From Heligmosomoides polygyrus polygyrus (Eukaryota; Nematoda; Chromadorea; Rhabditida; Heligmosomidae): a stretch of DNA of 64,000 bases. A program made the position numbers and the translations under genes. Where the stretch lies: NCBI GenBank assembly GCA_947396885.1, contig OX377201.1:61220623-61284622 (forward strand), written 5' to 3'. Each line of letters starts with the position of its first letter. The first letter of the stretch is position 1. The notes beneath the pieces were generated by a model. It was given only the letters and a program-made list of their open reading frames with translations. It had not been told where the DNA came from and made no database searches. Below, piece by piece: positions 21,801 through 36,800 of the stretch.

Positions 21801-24800
21801 TTGAGCACATGGATGTGGTAACCACCCTTGTGAAACCTGCAGATAATCTACAGTGAGTACGTATAGAATTTGATAAAACAGCGTACTCTGTAAAAATTTT
21901 GCAAAGAATAAGCAGATGGGAGCTCTAATCAAAGATTGAACTGGTTTTACTCTACGAGGAAACGCGTAGAAAAGATATGCTTTGGAGAGCAGAGTAGAAG
22001 TTGTGATAAAATAATCATGGTGCGAAATGACAAGACGGCAAAATAAAATAGACTTTGACCTACTAACGAGGGTGTAGTGATTTTGCGTTTCGCGAGTCGC
22101 ACGGAAAAGAGCGAAGAGGAGGCTCAGGTTAACTACTCTCACCTAATCCCACGTCCATTTCTCCCGCCAATCCCTCTGGGGCCAGATTCATCAACCGCTT
22201 GCCGGCCGGTAACGGTGAAAAGTACCGCCAAACCTGATGCTGATGAATCTCATATCAAGGGGTTTAGCGGTGTTTTCACCGTTAAAAGGCGGTAAGCGGT
22301 TAATGTATCTTGCTCCATGGCTCTTTTGCACCGCTGGTTGACAGAGTGTCTTGTGTTATCCTAGACAAAAGTTAACGGATGACTGAAACGCGTAATCCCA
22401 TCGGCAAACCCACTTGGGAAGGACACATGCGGGAAATGAAAAGAATGGGTGAATGAAGTTCGTACTCTAATAGAAGGGGAGTTGGTGTGCGGTAGAATGG
22501 CAGATCGCGGCCCCTGGACATGGCCCAAGAATTGCAAAAGTGAGCGGAGCCACCTGCCCAACTCGCAGCACAGTACCCCGGTCATCCGATGATCCTTTTT
22601 GGGGCAGCACGCGCTGCATGAGCTGGGCATCACATGCTGCTCATTTGTAAGCAGGATTCTTCGCACCTTCGCATGTGGAATCCAGTGTTCCTGACATTGT
22701 TTTCGACTGCGCCTAGCGTTGCCCTCTTTTCCCTGTATGCGCTTCTTCTATCCATTGGTTCCTGCAACGACTCGAACAGTTTTCCTCGAACGTATGGAGC
22801 CACATAGTTGCGTAAAGCCATTAAAAATGCTTTTGTCGACTCGGGTACACAGATCGCTCTCTACGTCCTGCTATTTTGTCCGAGGCATGCGAATGGCTCG
22901 TCCAATGATGGAATTGAGGTGAACATTGCGGTCACGTTGGCTTTCATAGCCATTGCGGCACTCTTAACTATGCTGCACATTTCCAGCCGTCCTTCCTGTT
23001 CTGCTCCCATGCTGACGCTCCGCGAGGACCTGGTACGACCATTATTTTTGTCCCACATAGCACCGTAGTTGTGAGCGCCATCGCCAGGCCTTGCCATTCC
23101 GCTGAATTGTACGGTCTTTCTGCAAACTCCGATGTCCTTGAATTCCGCAATAATTGAAGTGGCCTCTTTCAGATCTCTGTATATGGCTATACTACGGTGT
23201 CTTCTGGCTTTAAAATTCTGCTGAAATTTCTGAATCCGCACGGCATCAGGAGTAGCGTGTATGGCTTCGGCCCATGAACTTCCACGTCGTCCGAGCTATG
23301 CATCAGGGCGAACCGTTCTCCAGCACTTGCTAGGTCCTTCAATTGTGCTACCTCCATCTTCACTGTTCCACATGAGATGACCGCTATGCTACTGCCGTCG
23401 TGCTGCAGGATTGCTCTCAAAACGTGTTCACATCGCCGCTTGAAGTAGGTGTAAGCTTTCTCAATTCCGGAAACGGTTACCAACTAGTATGATGACAAGC
23501 GCATTAGCGTTTCTTATCCACGTTGGCATCGCTCTCGTAGATTGATAACAGCTGTACCAGGCGAAATACCGACGAAAACTTCAATGTCCTTATGGTCGCA
23601 TCACTCTCATCCGGAACAACGTCAAAAAAATCTGCGTGTTTAACAGGACAAAAGGTATCGTCATTGTGCGGACTTCGCCCTGCACCGGGGCATTCGAAGA
23701 ATGGCGATAATGCGATGTTGTCCGAGTCCTCGCCGTTCACCGACGTCACGCTCTGCAACTCACTTCCTTTAGAGGTTCGCCCAGTGTTTTTTGAGGTCTT
23801 CTTCCTCTCACTCCTCTTTACACTCTTGTTTCATCTGACTCATCACACGCAGCCACCTTTGCAGTCCCCTCCCTAGTAATCTCACATACACCATGCGCAC
23901 TGCAGGGATCTTTGGACAGCAATAAATACTCTCCTTCTGGAAGTAAGCTTGCCACTTAACCACTCTAGTGCTCTAGTGCTATGGGGTGGTGCGAACGTTC
24001 GCGATTCTACGCGTACTGCAGGCAAGTCGTTTTCTTGAGACTCTTTCTTAGCACCTTCTTTCGCCATCAGCTTCATCTCAAAGAGCTCTAGAGCATTGGT
24101 TCCGAGAACGACTTCATCCATGTCCTTGCCAATGTAGATGCTACTGTAATGAATGATACTACTTCAGTCCGGTCGTTTATCCTAACGCGTAGTCGGACCG
24201 TTCCCAGAAAATCCATCAGCTCTCCGGTCGCATTCGAACGATTGTACCTGCAGGGATCCTTTGCATATATTCTTCAGGGTCTATCCCAGCTCCCATTACT
24301 TCACTAAACTGCTTGGCAGGTAGGATTGACGTCTCGGACCCAGTATCCAACAGTGCAGGTACCGTTCTTTCCAGCATTTCTACCTCTACTAAGTTTTTTG
24401 GACCGAACAACACTCCTGCTGTTCGCTGCCTTTCGCTAGAAACCATGGTGTCAACTGCCGCTGAAGCGGTGACGGCCGGCCTACGTTGCTGTCTAACGTC
24501 GTTACTAACAGGACGCGGAGTGTTTTCGTCCCACGTTCGGTTGGTATGGGGTATAGACTCTCTTGCTATATGAGCACTGTCACCGCACCCATAACATTCC
24601 AGCCCTACCCTTTCAGCTTCTGTACGTGGCCTAGCATGTTTTCCGCCGAGTTATCGCGGTGTCGCTCCCTGTCCTCCATGCTAAATAGATGGCCCGTGCC
24701 TTGCTGCCTTGAAAAATCTTGACCTTTATCACTTCTGCGTGCTACACGCTGTCGTCCAACGGCAACAGACCCTGAGGTGCGGCCTATACCCTTGCTTTAA

Positions 24801-27800
24801 GTCCTCTCCTTTGCCGACTTTGCCGAGTTGCGTTCTATTCTCAACGCAGCCTCTTTTACATTATCGTATACCTCTTCGATTTTTGATGTTTCTATCGCCT
24901 CAGACAGGGAAAAACTGCCCTCCCAATGTGCCAACTGTGTGAACAATATCTCGGCCATCTGTAGGACGACAGCTTCCTGTGGGGCGGTAGGATCCTCTTT
25001 GATTGCAGTAGATTCCAACACCAAGCAAATCTCTTGTACCGTTTGCTCCGGCCGTACAGTCAAGCCTCGCAGTTTCACTATTGCTCTTACCCTAACCACG
25101 TTACCGTCTTCCTGCAATCTTTCCTTCATTGCTTCTACCATTTTCTCAAAAGTTCCATCCTTAAGGCTACCTGGCAGTGTCTCGAATGTTACTGTCCCAC
25201 GCTTTCTCAGGAACCCTTCGAATAATTGTATGAGACTCTTATCATTCCGCTGTGGTCTTCGGTAACGAATGGTGAACTCTTTCAAGAACTTGCGAAAACT
25301 TTGTCTACTGCTTCCCGTATATGGTTCGAGAGGGGGTAATGCAGCTGTACGCAGATACTCTGTTAACACACTCTCACTCGCATTCCCACCTTCATTCAAA
25401 TGATGTGCTCACGCACCTGTGTTCGCAATGTGTACGGCTTGCATCCCGAACCCGCTCGAGCTTCCTCTGGGCGTAGGCGAAAAGCAGATGTGGGTCGAAT
25501 CCCTCGAGAGCCTCGAATCCTGCACATCATAATTGGGGTCAATTTTCGCAAATCTTTGCCACTTATTACTTACTGTTGAGTGCTCACCTTGTGCGACGTC
25601 CTGGACACGTAGGTTTTCCTCAAGTCTTAGAGCTGCTCAGTTGACTGTTGCACCTGAAAATTCTTTTCATTTATTTCTTGTCTCAGCCTAGTGATTATGT
25701 CAGTCGCTCTGTTGTTCTTTTCTTGCTCACTCTCTTAGTCGATGGTCTATCTCATTCTTACTACAGTTGGTTATAGAACAGATGCGGTCAAGAAGCTTTC
25801 TTTCGGCAAGTTTTTCAAGCCATGCCTTTAACTGTTGCACTGTTGCACCCGAGTCAAGTGAGCGATTCTCAATATTTCTGGCACGCCCTCTTCACTTCTA
25901 GCGCTCCTCCTTCTATTTCACCTGCTTGGCCGATTTCTTCATTACACAGCTCATGCACCAATCTTTCCACCTCGTTTCCTACTGTTTTTCTAGCCACTTT
26001 TACTTGCCTATCGATTGCATCTCTTATTCTGTCCCTTATTGGATCGGTAGTTCTCAGCACCTCGCTCATCACTTTTTCACTCTCCACTGCTATCATCACC
26101 AGGTTCTTATGGACTACTTGCAACGACTGTCCGTCTCTTGCATTGTGGAACAATTCACCTGCCGATGGGCCAATTGATCGTGCTCGTCCTTGTCAATCAT
26201 GGCTTCTTCTCCACTGACAGGGGACCCGAGCAGCGCGTCAGCATCAATGTCGTCCATCGGCAACGGCTCGATATTCAACTAACAGTCTAGCTACTTTCTA
26301 TACGAATAACCGACGCCACACGCGAAATTTGGACAAGTAATCGCGAATCGATTTACGGCTCGATTATGTAGGAAAATCCAGTATCAGTGCACACAGTCCA
26401 CACTCTAATCTTTTGCATCGCAGCTGGCCACTTGGTTTAGTGATGGATGCTGTGATCACCACTGACACTTTTTTCCTGTGCACGGTGACGCTTTCTGTGT
26501 TCAAACCGCTATTGCCATTAATCAAGAAACAGCGACTTTTGCGTTCAAGCTGCTGTTGCTAATCTATAAGTGGCGACGCCTTGCGTTCAAGCCACTTAGC
26601 TCCTTTCTAGGTTTGCGCACGGCGACGAATCTAAGAATCGCACGTTCGTGCCACCAGCAGTTTCTCAATAGCGGCGACCCTTGAATTCAAGCCGCCACGA
26701 TTCGCTAAACCGCTTCTTCGCTAAACCGCCTTTGGCTCGGCCCCCGTGTACTAGAGGCTGTCCCTGGTATAGACAGTTTAACACGAAGTAGTCGCACTAC
26801 TATCAGGCAATCTCTTGTCTGACACAACCGGTTTCAAGATGGCTTTAGTGTAGATGACACGCTCCAAGAAGAGTTTATTGGAGACCAAATGTACAACGAC
26901 GACGGCGGCAGGACAGTGGAGTGGCGAAGGGCAGGAGTAGACTGATTGCCTTCCTGCGCTGGCTATTTATCCCCTCTAGGCGAGCCTTGCCCCGCCAGAT
27001 CGTGACCACTGATCATACATATTCCCTTTGGGATTAGCTGCGTGACCTACTGCACACGTGCACCCTTCACTACTTGTACAGTACCTTCAGTAGAAATTAG
27101 TACTTCTACCACTGGTAGTACTCCCACTGCTACTCGTGTTCCTAACAGTACTCTTAACACCAGTACCACTACTTGTAATTTTTCCACTACTTGCCATTCT
27201 ATTTCTGCTCTACCGACCTCTAAAACTCCAACAGTGCGCAGGATTAGAAGTGTGAGTAGTGTTGTCGCAACTTTTGAGGCGGTTCATTAATGACGTGAGC
27301 CGGCTTCTTCAGCAGCGAAATGCTGAAGCTTAGTCTTTCGTCGTGTCGCAGAGATAGTATGGAGTGTCAAGGTGTGGGACAGTCTAGCCCTATGCCTTCC
27401 TTGAGTGGCAGATGATATCAGACACTTGTTCTGCAGCAGAGCAGCGCTGCAGCCCATGAGTCCAGGTCAACCAATGATTGGGTACACCGTCACAACATTC
27501 AAGAAGCGGACTAGCCAACCTGCTCTTCAGACAGCAGCCCAATGAGGAACATGTGTATTCAAAAAGTTGAGTAATATTTTAGGTTTGCTTTCTAACGCTG
27601 CCGTCCTGAACCTGCGCAGCGACGCTCTTCCCGAACCAGCCTTCATCACTGCAATGTCCGAAAATCACTATCGAGAAGGTCTCACACTGGTTGGTTAAAG
27701 TATAGTATACTCCTTCGCGACAATGCGTCTTTCGCCTCACAATTCTTATTGGTAAATATCTTTGGGAATCAAACCAAACCAAAACTAAACTAAACCGCCG

Positions 27801-30800
27801 CTGATTAGTCATTATACTATGATGGGAAATGAGAGAGTTGTTACGGAAAAAAAATTGTTGCACCTTTTTCTAGCATCGTTCAAACTTCGCCGACGTGGCA
27901 AGTAAGACAGCATTGACCAACAATGTCACGAAAGGGTTAAAAAAAGCAAAAGACGATTACAAACACAAAAAATGAAACACATAAAGTACAAAAGTACAAA
28001 TTACAAGCTTTCGCTTGACATCCGTCCGAACTACTCACATTGGCTCCATGTCATCTATTTCATTTTCTTCGTAAAATCTGTTCCTTCTCTTCACCTCCTA
28101 ATCCCAGTTATACAAACTTTTTAAAATCACATTCACATTAACAGTTTTGCAATATGTCCTTATTCAACTGATTGTTTTTAGTGAAATTACCTCACACCCT
28201 GTTCTTTATGTTATGTAGGACTATTTTATTTTTCTCGCTGTACTCGTCGTAATCAACACTTGCAAGCGGTAAGCAAATAGCAATTAGTGGAAACAAATCT
28301 AATCAAACGGAAATATGTACCTTCAACGTGACTTTCAACTACAGATTGCCAACATACGGAAGTTATGGCCGCAGCTGAAGATTCTGGTGTACAATTTGGG
28401 TCTAAGTGCCAACTCCGTTGCAGATTTAAAAGTACGTTAAGTTTGTTGCTTATTGGAAAATTTGTCTTCTGTACAATTTTTAAGACAAGATGCTTGGTGG
28501 AACTGCGTGACTTCGCGTTCGTTAAGTATCCAATTTACGTGCAACACTTGCTCGATTACAGATGGAAGCCTCTACTTATTGCGGTTTGTTTTTGGATTAC
28601 CATTGCTTCTCAATCCTTAAAATGTGTTAGCCATCACGGCAGTTTTTAAAGGATAATGCCCCGAATGGCGGAGAGGACTTAAATGCACTTGCGTAAAATT
28701 TTGGTGTCACTCGGGTATGGTGGTATGGTAAACTGTAAGTAAAATCCAATAGTAATGGAATTTTATTCATTTATTTTCGCCAATGCTACTGTTAAAAAAC
28801 AACAACACATTAAAGAATCTAAAGGTGTAACGAGCCTAGAAGAACTTAGGAAATGAAGATTGGAACAAGAGAAGAAAAGGAAAGAGCGTCAGAAACTGAT
28901 GGCGAGAGGAGTGGGAAAAGTGAAGAAGAAAGATAAAATAGGGAAATAGAGCTGAACGGAACAAACTTATTTAAAAGAGGTCTAAAAACAATCCTTCTAT
29001 TTTTGTGTGGATTTAACAAGCTCTGATCCGAAATACCAAAAAGCAAGACGCTCCACTGCGAAACGCAAGTCGTTTTTTCAAACTTGATTGATCGAGTAAT
29101 TAACTTAATTAACGGAATAATACGAAATAAAGTGGCAAACATATTTAGCTATAGTAAAAACATGGACTGAACCCTATGTTGATTGCTGACAACTCGTGGG
29201 ATTACTCAGTTTGTACATATCCTTTCACAATATTTGGAAACTCACCTTCGTTGTTCATCACACCTGGCCTTCTCCGCAGTGAACGGTAGTCAAATGCTTC
29301 GCTGCTCCTGTTCGTTACAGTAATAGTAATAATTTTGCAACCATTTAAGATGGACGTGAGATACAACAACAAACACGGTATCGCCACCGAGTTGAACAGG
29401 TACATCGATTGCGACATCAACGCGGTGTAAAACTGCAATTGTTCAATTAAAAAAGGAAACATACGGTAACAAGCAATCGGAACAAAAACACAAACAGAAA
29501 ATCAGTGTTTGAGGAGGGTTTTCCCAACAAGTTTTTTAACGATTGAAAATTGTCTAGAGTTGGATTTATGCTACTTTTTAACTCTAGTGATGAGGAGCCT
29601 GCCCTTGCCGTGAAGGAATGTGCTCTAACGTCGTTTTTAAGCTACCAGATTTTCAGTGGGCTTCCTCCTGTTTTAGAAGGCCGCAGCTTGTAAAAGTTCG
29701 TGAGTTTGATTCTTATTTTGCCAGAAAAAAAATTTGTAGACCCAACAGACATCCGCCATACTTCTTCTTGAGAACAAAGAGTGAACATTTAAAATCCTGT
29801 TTCGAATAGAATCTTTAGGGACTTAGGGATGAAAGAATCCGTATCTGGTGATTATTTTTCTAGCATAGCTGTTTTGTACTTTCTCAATGTACTGGATATC
29901 CTTCTTCTTATGCGGTAAGAACACTATGATTCCTCTTTCTACATGGGTCCTACAAATAATTTGTAGGCCTTAAGTAGTATCTCTTTATTTGTAGGGGATA
30001 GCCCTTTAAATATTCGATGGGTTACATTATGTGCTTTACTACATATCATTTTGAGGTGATCGGAGAAGTCCAGCTTATTGTCATATTTGAACCCGAGATC
30101 TGTGATCGTTTCAAACTTAGCTATTGTAACACCGTCTAGAGTGTATGAAGTAGATGTAGAGGTTCGACCAAATCGTATATTATTTGTCTTTTCTATACTT
30201 TACTGCAGTTGCCATGTTTTAGATCGCCTGGAGACACTGTCAATTCCATTTTGCAAGAGAAAAGGGTCGTCTTCCCGAAACTCACAGTAAATCTTGAGGT
30301 CATCAACAAATTGGATACATTGCATCCCAGTGTCCTTAAATAACAGTGCGAGATCAGATTTCTAGATGTTGAAAAAATAGGCGAGATGACCACCCCTTGA
30401 GGGACTCCGCTAATAACATTCCTAGGTGTAGACAAAACATTTTTGATTTTAATCTGAAACTTTCTGTCAGTGGCGTGTATTTTACCAGTTTGTTTGAAAA
30501 CTTCAGCGAGAACTCTTTATACTCGTTCCAGCCGTGGGTCAAGCCAGACTGGCGAGCTTTGTTAAATAGGCAGGAGCGATGGCCATACATGTTTTTCAAG
30601 TACTGGGGCAAACAAGATTTATCCGCCACCACTTTTCCACAAGGTATAATGATTTCTATGGAATGATGTAAAATGCCCAGAAACATTTCATATTTGTCAT
30701 TAACCCTGTAAGCCATTTCGAGTGATTCCCTCCACATAACTGAGACAAGGTATTCACATATTTTGTCATAATCTTCTTTGGAAGAAAGCCTCTTGTAAAC

Positions 30801-33800
30801 GATTTCCGGTTCATGAATGGAGATCGTTAGCCTGAATGATATGCTAGCATGGTCGCTGTTACCAACCGGTGCGGCAATGGTAACATCACTTATTAGATGT
30901 TCACCGTTCATTCTCGACTGATTTCACCAAGCAGGAAGGAGATTGTGTGCTTTCGCTTAAGCCATGTTTCAGCAGCTCGGCATTTCCAGAATGTCGTTGA
31001 GTTCGGCTATGCCTCCGTGAGTCTGTCTGTCGTACGAAGGGCATTCGGAGAAGACAACAGCAGCCGCTTCGTTCCTCTAAGAACTTGGGAAACAGGCGTG
31101 GAAACCATGATCAAATCGATACGCAATCGCAAATGAAGAATCGATTCAATTTACCGTTCGCGGTGGCAATTGAGTAACCAAAGAGACTTGAATTGTTTCC
31201 TCCTGCCACCAGAGGAAGTCGCTTGCATAAAACAGTCGCAGCTCGATCGAAATATACGAGTAGCCAAATCTAGACGGAGAGCGAGAAAAACCGACCAATC
31301 GCCGCCAAAGATCGCTAGAAACTTTAAACTTGGATAATTAAACCGTTGCGCATAGTCCTTCGTTGGAGATTGTTATTCCTACGACACATGTTCCAACTTC
31401 CTGTCCCTGAACTTTTGTCCACGTAAGGATATCTTAATTATAGCAGAATCGAGCTCTTCGCTGGTCTCCGAAATTTTGGTTCTTATGAAAAGTTTTGCTG
31501 TTGTTGCGCCTTTGCTGCTTTTTTTACCAGCTATTGTTTTAGGTAAGATGGGGTTTCCACCTCTCCATCAAGGTGGTGATCTGAATGATGAAGGAAAACA
31601 TCCTTGCAATTCTAAGCATGTTCCTAGTGGCATTCAGTTTTGTTTGGCGTGATAGTCGTCTGAAAACGTATTAAAGCAGACCGACGAATAGGTTTGCGGT
31701 ATCACGTTCTTTCACAGGAATCTTTTTTAAAGCTAGACCTGTACATTGAAGAAAGGGCTTGCACTAACAGTGGCCAAAGCCCTTGCGTGAAAGGTTGAAA
31801 AGCCAGTAATTGATCGCCGACCTATACTTTACCACCACATTGAAGAGTGCTTCATTGCGCGATCCATTCAACAAGTGGTGTGCACCTGCTTCGAACTGCC
31901 GAATGTACGGTGGGCAAAAACTCGATCAACAAGGGAGAAACCATTGAAAGACCAGTTACCATCTATTCGCTGGCGCGTGCCTCAGATTATTCTTAATTTG
32001 AGGTATTCACTGCTGTCTGAGCTAACAATTGTGCATTTCCGTTGTTGTGCTCGCTCCGTAGATATTTTTTATGGTCACCACTTTTATTAGATTTTCAAAA
32101 GCTTGCCTTATGCAAACGTAATAAAGATGAGGAAGAAGAAGACAAACAGAAGGCTCAAAAGAAGATGTAGCGACCATCTCTCTTCAGTCATACACATGAC
32201 TCCGTAATTACCGCACTTTAACTGTAATATCTACCCAGAGTTCAAGCTGATTAACCTTTGTTCTGCATGTGCGATCATACAACCAACTTTGCTCCAGCAG
32301 CTTTTTGATGTCATTTGATAGAATGCTTGTCATTTTGCAGGAAGCACTGCAAGAATTTGGAGCGATATGGTACATGGACACTTCGGTGAGATGGCAGACA
32401 GATCGTCGTGAAATAGTCTACGATGAATTTCGGTGCAGGAAATACCGCGAATTACCTGAGTAAGTGGTAATATCTTTTTTCATTTTTTTGCTTATATCAT
32501 TACTGCTCAAAATATTCTCCTTTCAGTGCACGAATCTTCTTCGATAGTCCGAATGTAACCAGACAATGTGGAAAGGTAGGTTGAGCTCCAAGAACCACAG
32601 CCGCTGGCAGAGGTTTTAATAGGTGTGGAAAGCCATTTGACCAGCTCCTCAAACTGAGCTGTTGTGTTCAATACTTGTGATCCAAATGAGATATGGCTAA
32701 CCATGATCATATTAGGTTGTCCGAAGAATTCTCAGCATTTTGAGTGCTTCACTTTGAACTACCATAACTTTTCCAAATCTTATCGGAATCAGTCGAAATT
32801 AGCACTTGAATCAGCACACTTCTGCCAATGGGCCACAAGTCAAAATGTTCCATCAGCGAAAACAATACGAGATTCGACAGAATCCACGAAGGCTGTTTCA
32901 GCTTGGTCTTGATGTGTGAAGGTTTTACCAGCGAGACAGTTTTGAAAGTGTTGGAAAAGGTAGTGGTTGGTTGGTGAGAGGTCTGGAAAAAATGGCGGGT
33001 GAGGCAGGCAGAACTTCAACCATTGATTCGCGAAGTGTTTTGGGATGGTTCAAATTCCACGAATTCCTTTAACTCGTCGTCCAGGATTGCTCCAGGTCAA
33101 CAGCTACATAGGTCATCTTCGAGGCTGAAATCTCCGGAACCGAATTTTACCGAACCAGTGGCGCACAGTACTTTCTCCAACACTATTAGGCCTCAAACTT
33201 GATTGATTTGACGAGCTGTTTCGGCCACGGATTGTCCCAATTTGAGGTTAAAATAAAGTATCGTTTGGAAGTGCTCCTTCGACATACTTCAATAAGCCCT
33301 TTAAGAACAGAAATATAAAATAACGTTGGAACGTAAATTATTTAGTCAGATAGAGCGAAAAATTGTGCACAGAAAGTAGCATTAATGCCAACGCAAGTTG
33401 AACTTTTACTTAATAGTGGACAGACGAAAAATAGTAACATAAAACGCTGACAACTTTTCGGACAACCTAAGATTAGCTGGCGTAATTTTTCGGTTTCTTC
33501 TTTGTCTTCAAAATTGTAAAGAGATCTAGGCATTCAGCTATTGCTACGCAAGCAACAAAGTATCCTATTGTTTCATGTCTTTTCAAAGATATGGTTATGC
33601 GCACAGTAGAATACTCTAACATGTCTTCTAATTAACCGCTAGCTCGCAACAGCATCGTTTTTGCTAAAGCTGGCGAGAAGACATAACCGAGACATGCCTG
33701 CTTATGGTCACGAGAGAACGAGGTAAAGCATGTCTCTGAAAGGCGTTAACTCAAAGTGCACACAGGGCGTTCCATAATTGTTGTGGCTAAAACTTTTATA

Positions 33801-36800
33801 CAATAAGAATTCACCAAACATGATACAGTTTAAAACTCTGCTTGCTCAATGCACGAGAGATTAGGCACAGAATGGTTTACAAGTAACGGCCAGCGGCTTC
33901 AACGAGAATCAACTATTGGTGTGACTAGCCTTACACGCCGCATCGTTCTCTAATTAGAGTTCTATTTATTGTTGTTGTGTCTTTACAGAGGCGATCCCAG
34001 ATTTTCTGTATTTTCCTATTTAGTACACTGCAAGTTTATATCTATAAAAGACTATCAAAGAATATCAGAAGGCTGAAGGAAAAGGAATTTACAAGCTATT
34101 GTTTGCAGATTCGAAACAGGAATGATGCATCGCTACTGCGCATTTCTCTTTTTTTTGATAAGACCTATTTTAACTTAACGCGAAGCTTTTGCAAAAACGA
34201 TGACCATGACCTTACCATTAATCACCTTTACCTACTGTAATTTAACATACTCCAGCGTAATACGGGAAACGGACGTCAGATTCCTGATCAGCGCCCTAAA
34301 TAAGCTCCTTGGGCAAGGTGCAAGGTTAGGACGAAGTCGGTGATTATGACCTCGACATCTTTAGTCACCCGTACCTGCTGTAAAGTGAGTGAAGCACAGC
34401 TCACAGAAACCTTTATTTGACAATGTAGAGTGAAACAAATGTGAGGGAGACGTGAAGATGTGAGCTGATTTAAACCGCCATAAGGCACGACTTTCACGAC
34501 ACTACTTTCACGACTCCAGAGGTCGAGGAGACGACGAAAAAAAATTTCGCCCAAACCTCGCTCAAGGGGTTGGGGTGTTATTTGGGGTGCTTATCACGAA
34601 TCTCTGACATCCGTTTTTCAAATTTCGGCCGATTACGGTAGATTATGGTAGGTGCGGGTAACGGTGCAATACTGTGCTTCCAACTTCGAGAGCCCGTAGC
34701 TCTTTGTGTTCAAGGACTCAGCAAAAACGAAACAAGTTTTTCTACTACATGAAGGGTGGAGACTCTCGTAGTACTATCCACTTTCCCCGTTCTGACTTAC
34801 ACCTGAGACCCTACCCTGGTTAGTTTGGCGCAATCGTCCAGGAAGATATTGAAGACGATTTAGCACAATGAACGTATACTACCGCATTTCTCAAAAGTGG
34901 GCTTAAAGATTCTGCTATTCTTCTTCCTGCTCGTCTCTGTTAAAGATGACTAAACTTTCCAGGATGGTGAAACTATGAGAAATTCTCCAAAGGAATGGTG
35001 GCTGAACACCCAGCTTATCAGGCTGAAAACTCCTGCTACTCTACTACATTATCTTTTCTAATCGTTTTTGTCGAGATATACCTCCTTTCGTTTGTTGCTT
35101 AGTTTTCTGATTGAGTTGTGCATGGCATGACTGACTAGCGAATTTTCTCTATCCTGTTGCTGAATTGCATATATACAAACTGGCGTTCTCTAACCGTTAC
35201 GATGCTCCACCCTCCTATCTTCGAGCAGGAGAAGATGCACCCTACCCACTACCATAATATATTAGGTTGTCACATAAGTTCTGTCCGATTTTCGACGGCA
35301 ACTTTGCGGTGTAGTATCTCAGCAGAAAATAAAGTTTATTAATCAAAGTAAGAACCGTTACAATCAATGCACTTCTGCCAACGATATACAAGAGCGTTAA
35401 TTCCATTTCGGAAGAAATCTGAATTTCTAGAAGCAATGAAACACTCGAAGGCAATTTCGATATCTGCTACATTAGTAAAGTTTTTATCCTTGACGAAACC
35501 ATCGAGATGCTTGAAAAGATGAAAGTCCGTTGGAGCTAGGTCTGATGAATAAGCGGGATGCGGGAGAACTTCATATCTCAACTGGTTTAATTTTTGGGTG
35601 GTCAGATGCGAGACATGTGGACGGGCGTTGTCGTGAAGAAGGATCGGTCCTCATCGATTCACCAGTGCAGGACGCATTTCAAGCAACTTTTGGTGAACCA
35701 CGTCTAATTCACGACAGTACCGTGATGGTTTCACCAGGCTTCAAGAAGTCGTAGTGGATAATACCAGTTGCAGCCCACCAGACAGTGAGCATGACCTTCC
35801 TCGGATGGAGGCTAGGTTTGGGAAAGTGTTTCGGCGGGTCTTCCTTATCCAGCCATTGCGCTGATCTTCTTCGATTGTCGTACACGATCCATTTTTCGTC
35901 ACAGGTAATTATACGGTCAAGAAATGGATGGATCGTTTTCGTTCCTTATAGTAAGGGAAGAACAGATCTCCAGGCGACACCTCTGCTGCTCCTCAGTGAG
36001 TTCGTGGGGCACCCACTTATCCAGCTTTTTCACCTTTCCTGTCGCCTCTAGGTGCCTCGAAATGGTTGTACGACTGACCTGAAGTTCTCTCCCCATCTCA
36101 CGCACAGTTTCTCGTGAATCGGCTTCCACTCGTTCTTTCAAACGTCCGTCATCACATTTGGCTGGTCGTCCTGAGCGGTCCTTGTCTTCGAGGTCCACGT
36201 CTCCATCCCGGAACTTCTGGTACCATCTGCGCACGGTGCGTTCGTTAGCGGAGTCCTCTCTCCATGCCATCTTGATGTTTTGAGTTGCCTCGCTAACACT
36301 GCGGCGAAGCTTGAACTCATGAAGCATTATTACCTGCAAGTGCGTTTTTTCCATGGTTTCGTCCAGCACCTAAAACGAAGCAATGCTCACGACTTTTTAG
36401 AAGCAACATACCAAGTTTTATAGAGCGAAACAAGCGCTACAAAATAGTATACAACATATATACAACTGTTTTCTCTATACATGAAAAAAACAATCACAAA
36501 GTAACGCCTATCGGGATCGGACAGAACTTATGTGACAACCTAATATAATGCTTGGCTACCAACCATCAAAAATTTTACGAGGGCGAGGAGTCAAATAAGA
36601 GACGGCTACTCCACAGTAATAGGAGCTAGAACCACAATATGTAATCGTGAGAAGTATACTGCAATAATAAGGGTGGGCTACACAATATTTGTCATGTGGT
36701 TTAAAGTATAATGGTTGAAAATTGCCCCTTAGCAAGACAGTCTAATTTTGAAGCAAAAATAGTCGGACACCGGTGGCGATGTCCGTTCCTTCTCGTGGTG

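Noticed and set aside
30078..30290. Plus-strand ORF over the CR1-like LINE
   Set aside because: It is antisense to the frames carrying the RT motifs.
33977..34240. ORF after TCTTTACAG in intron 7
   Set aside because: Good acceptor but no usable donor, no family motif, and AT-rich low-information sequence.
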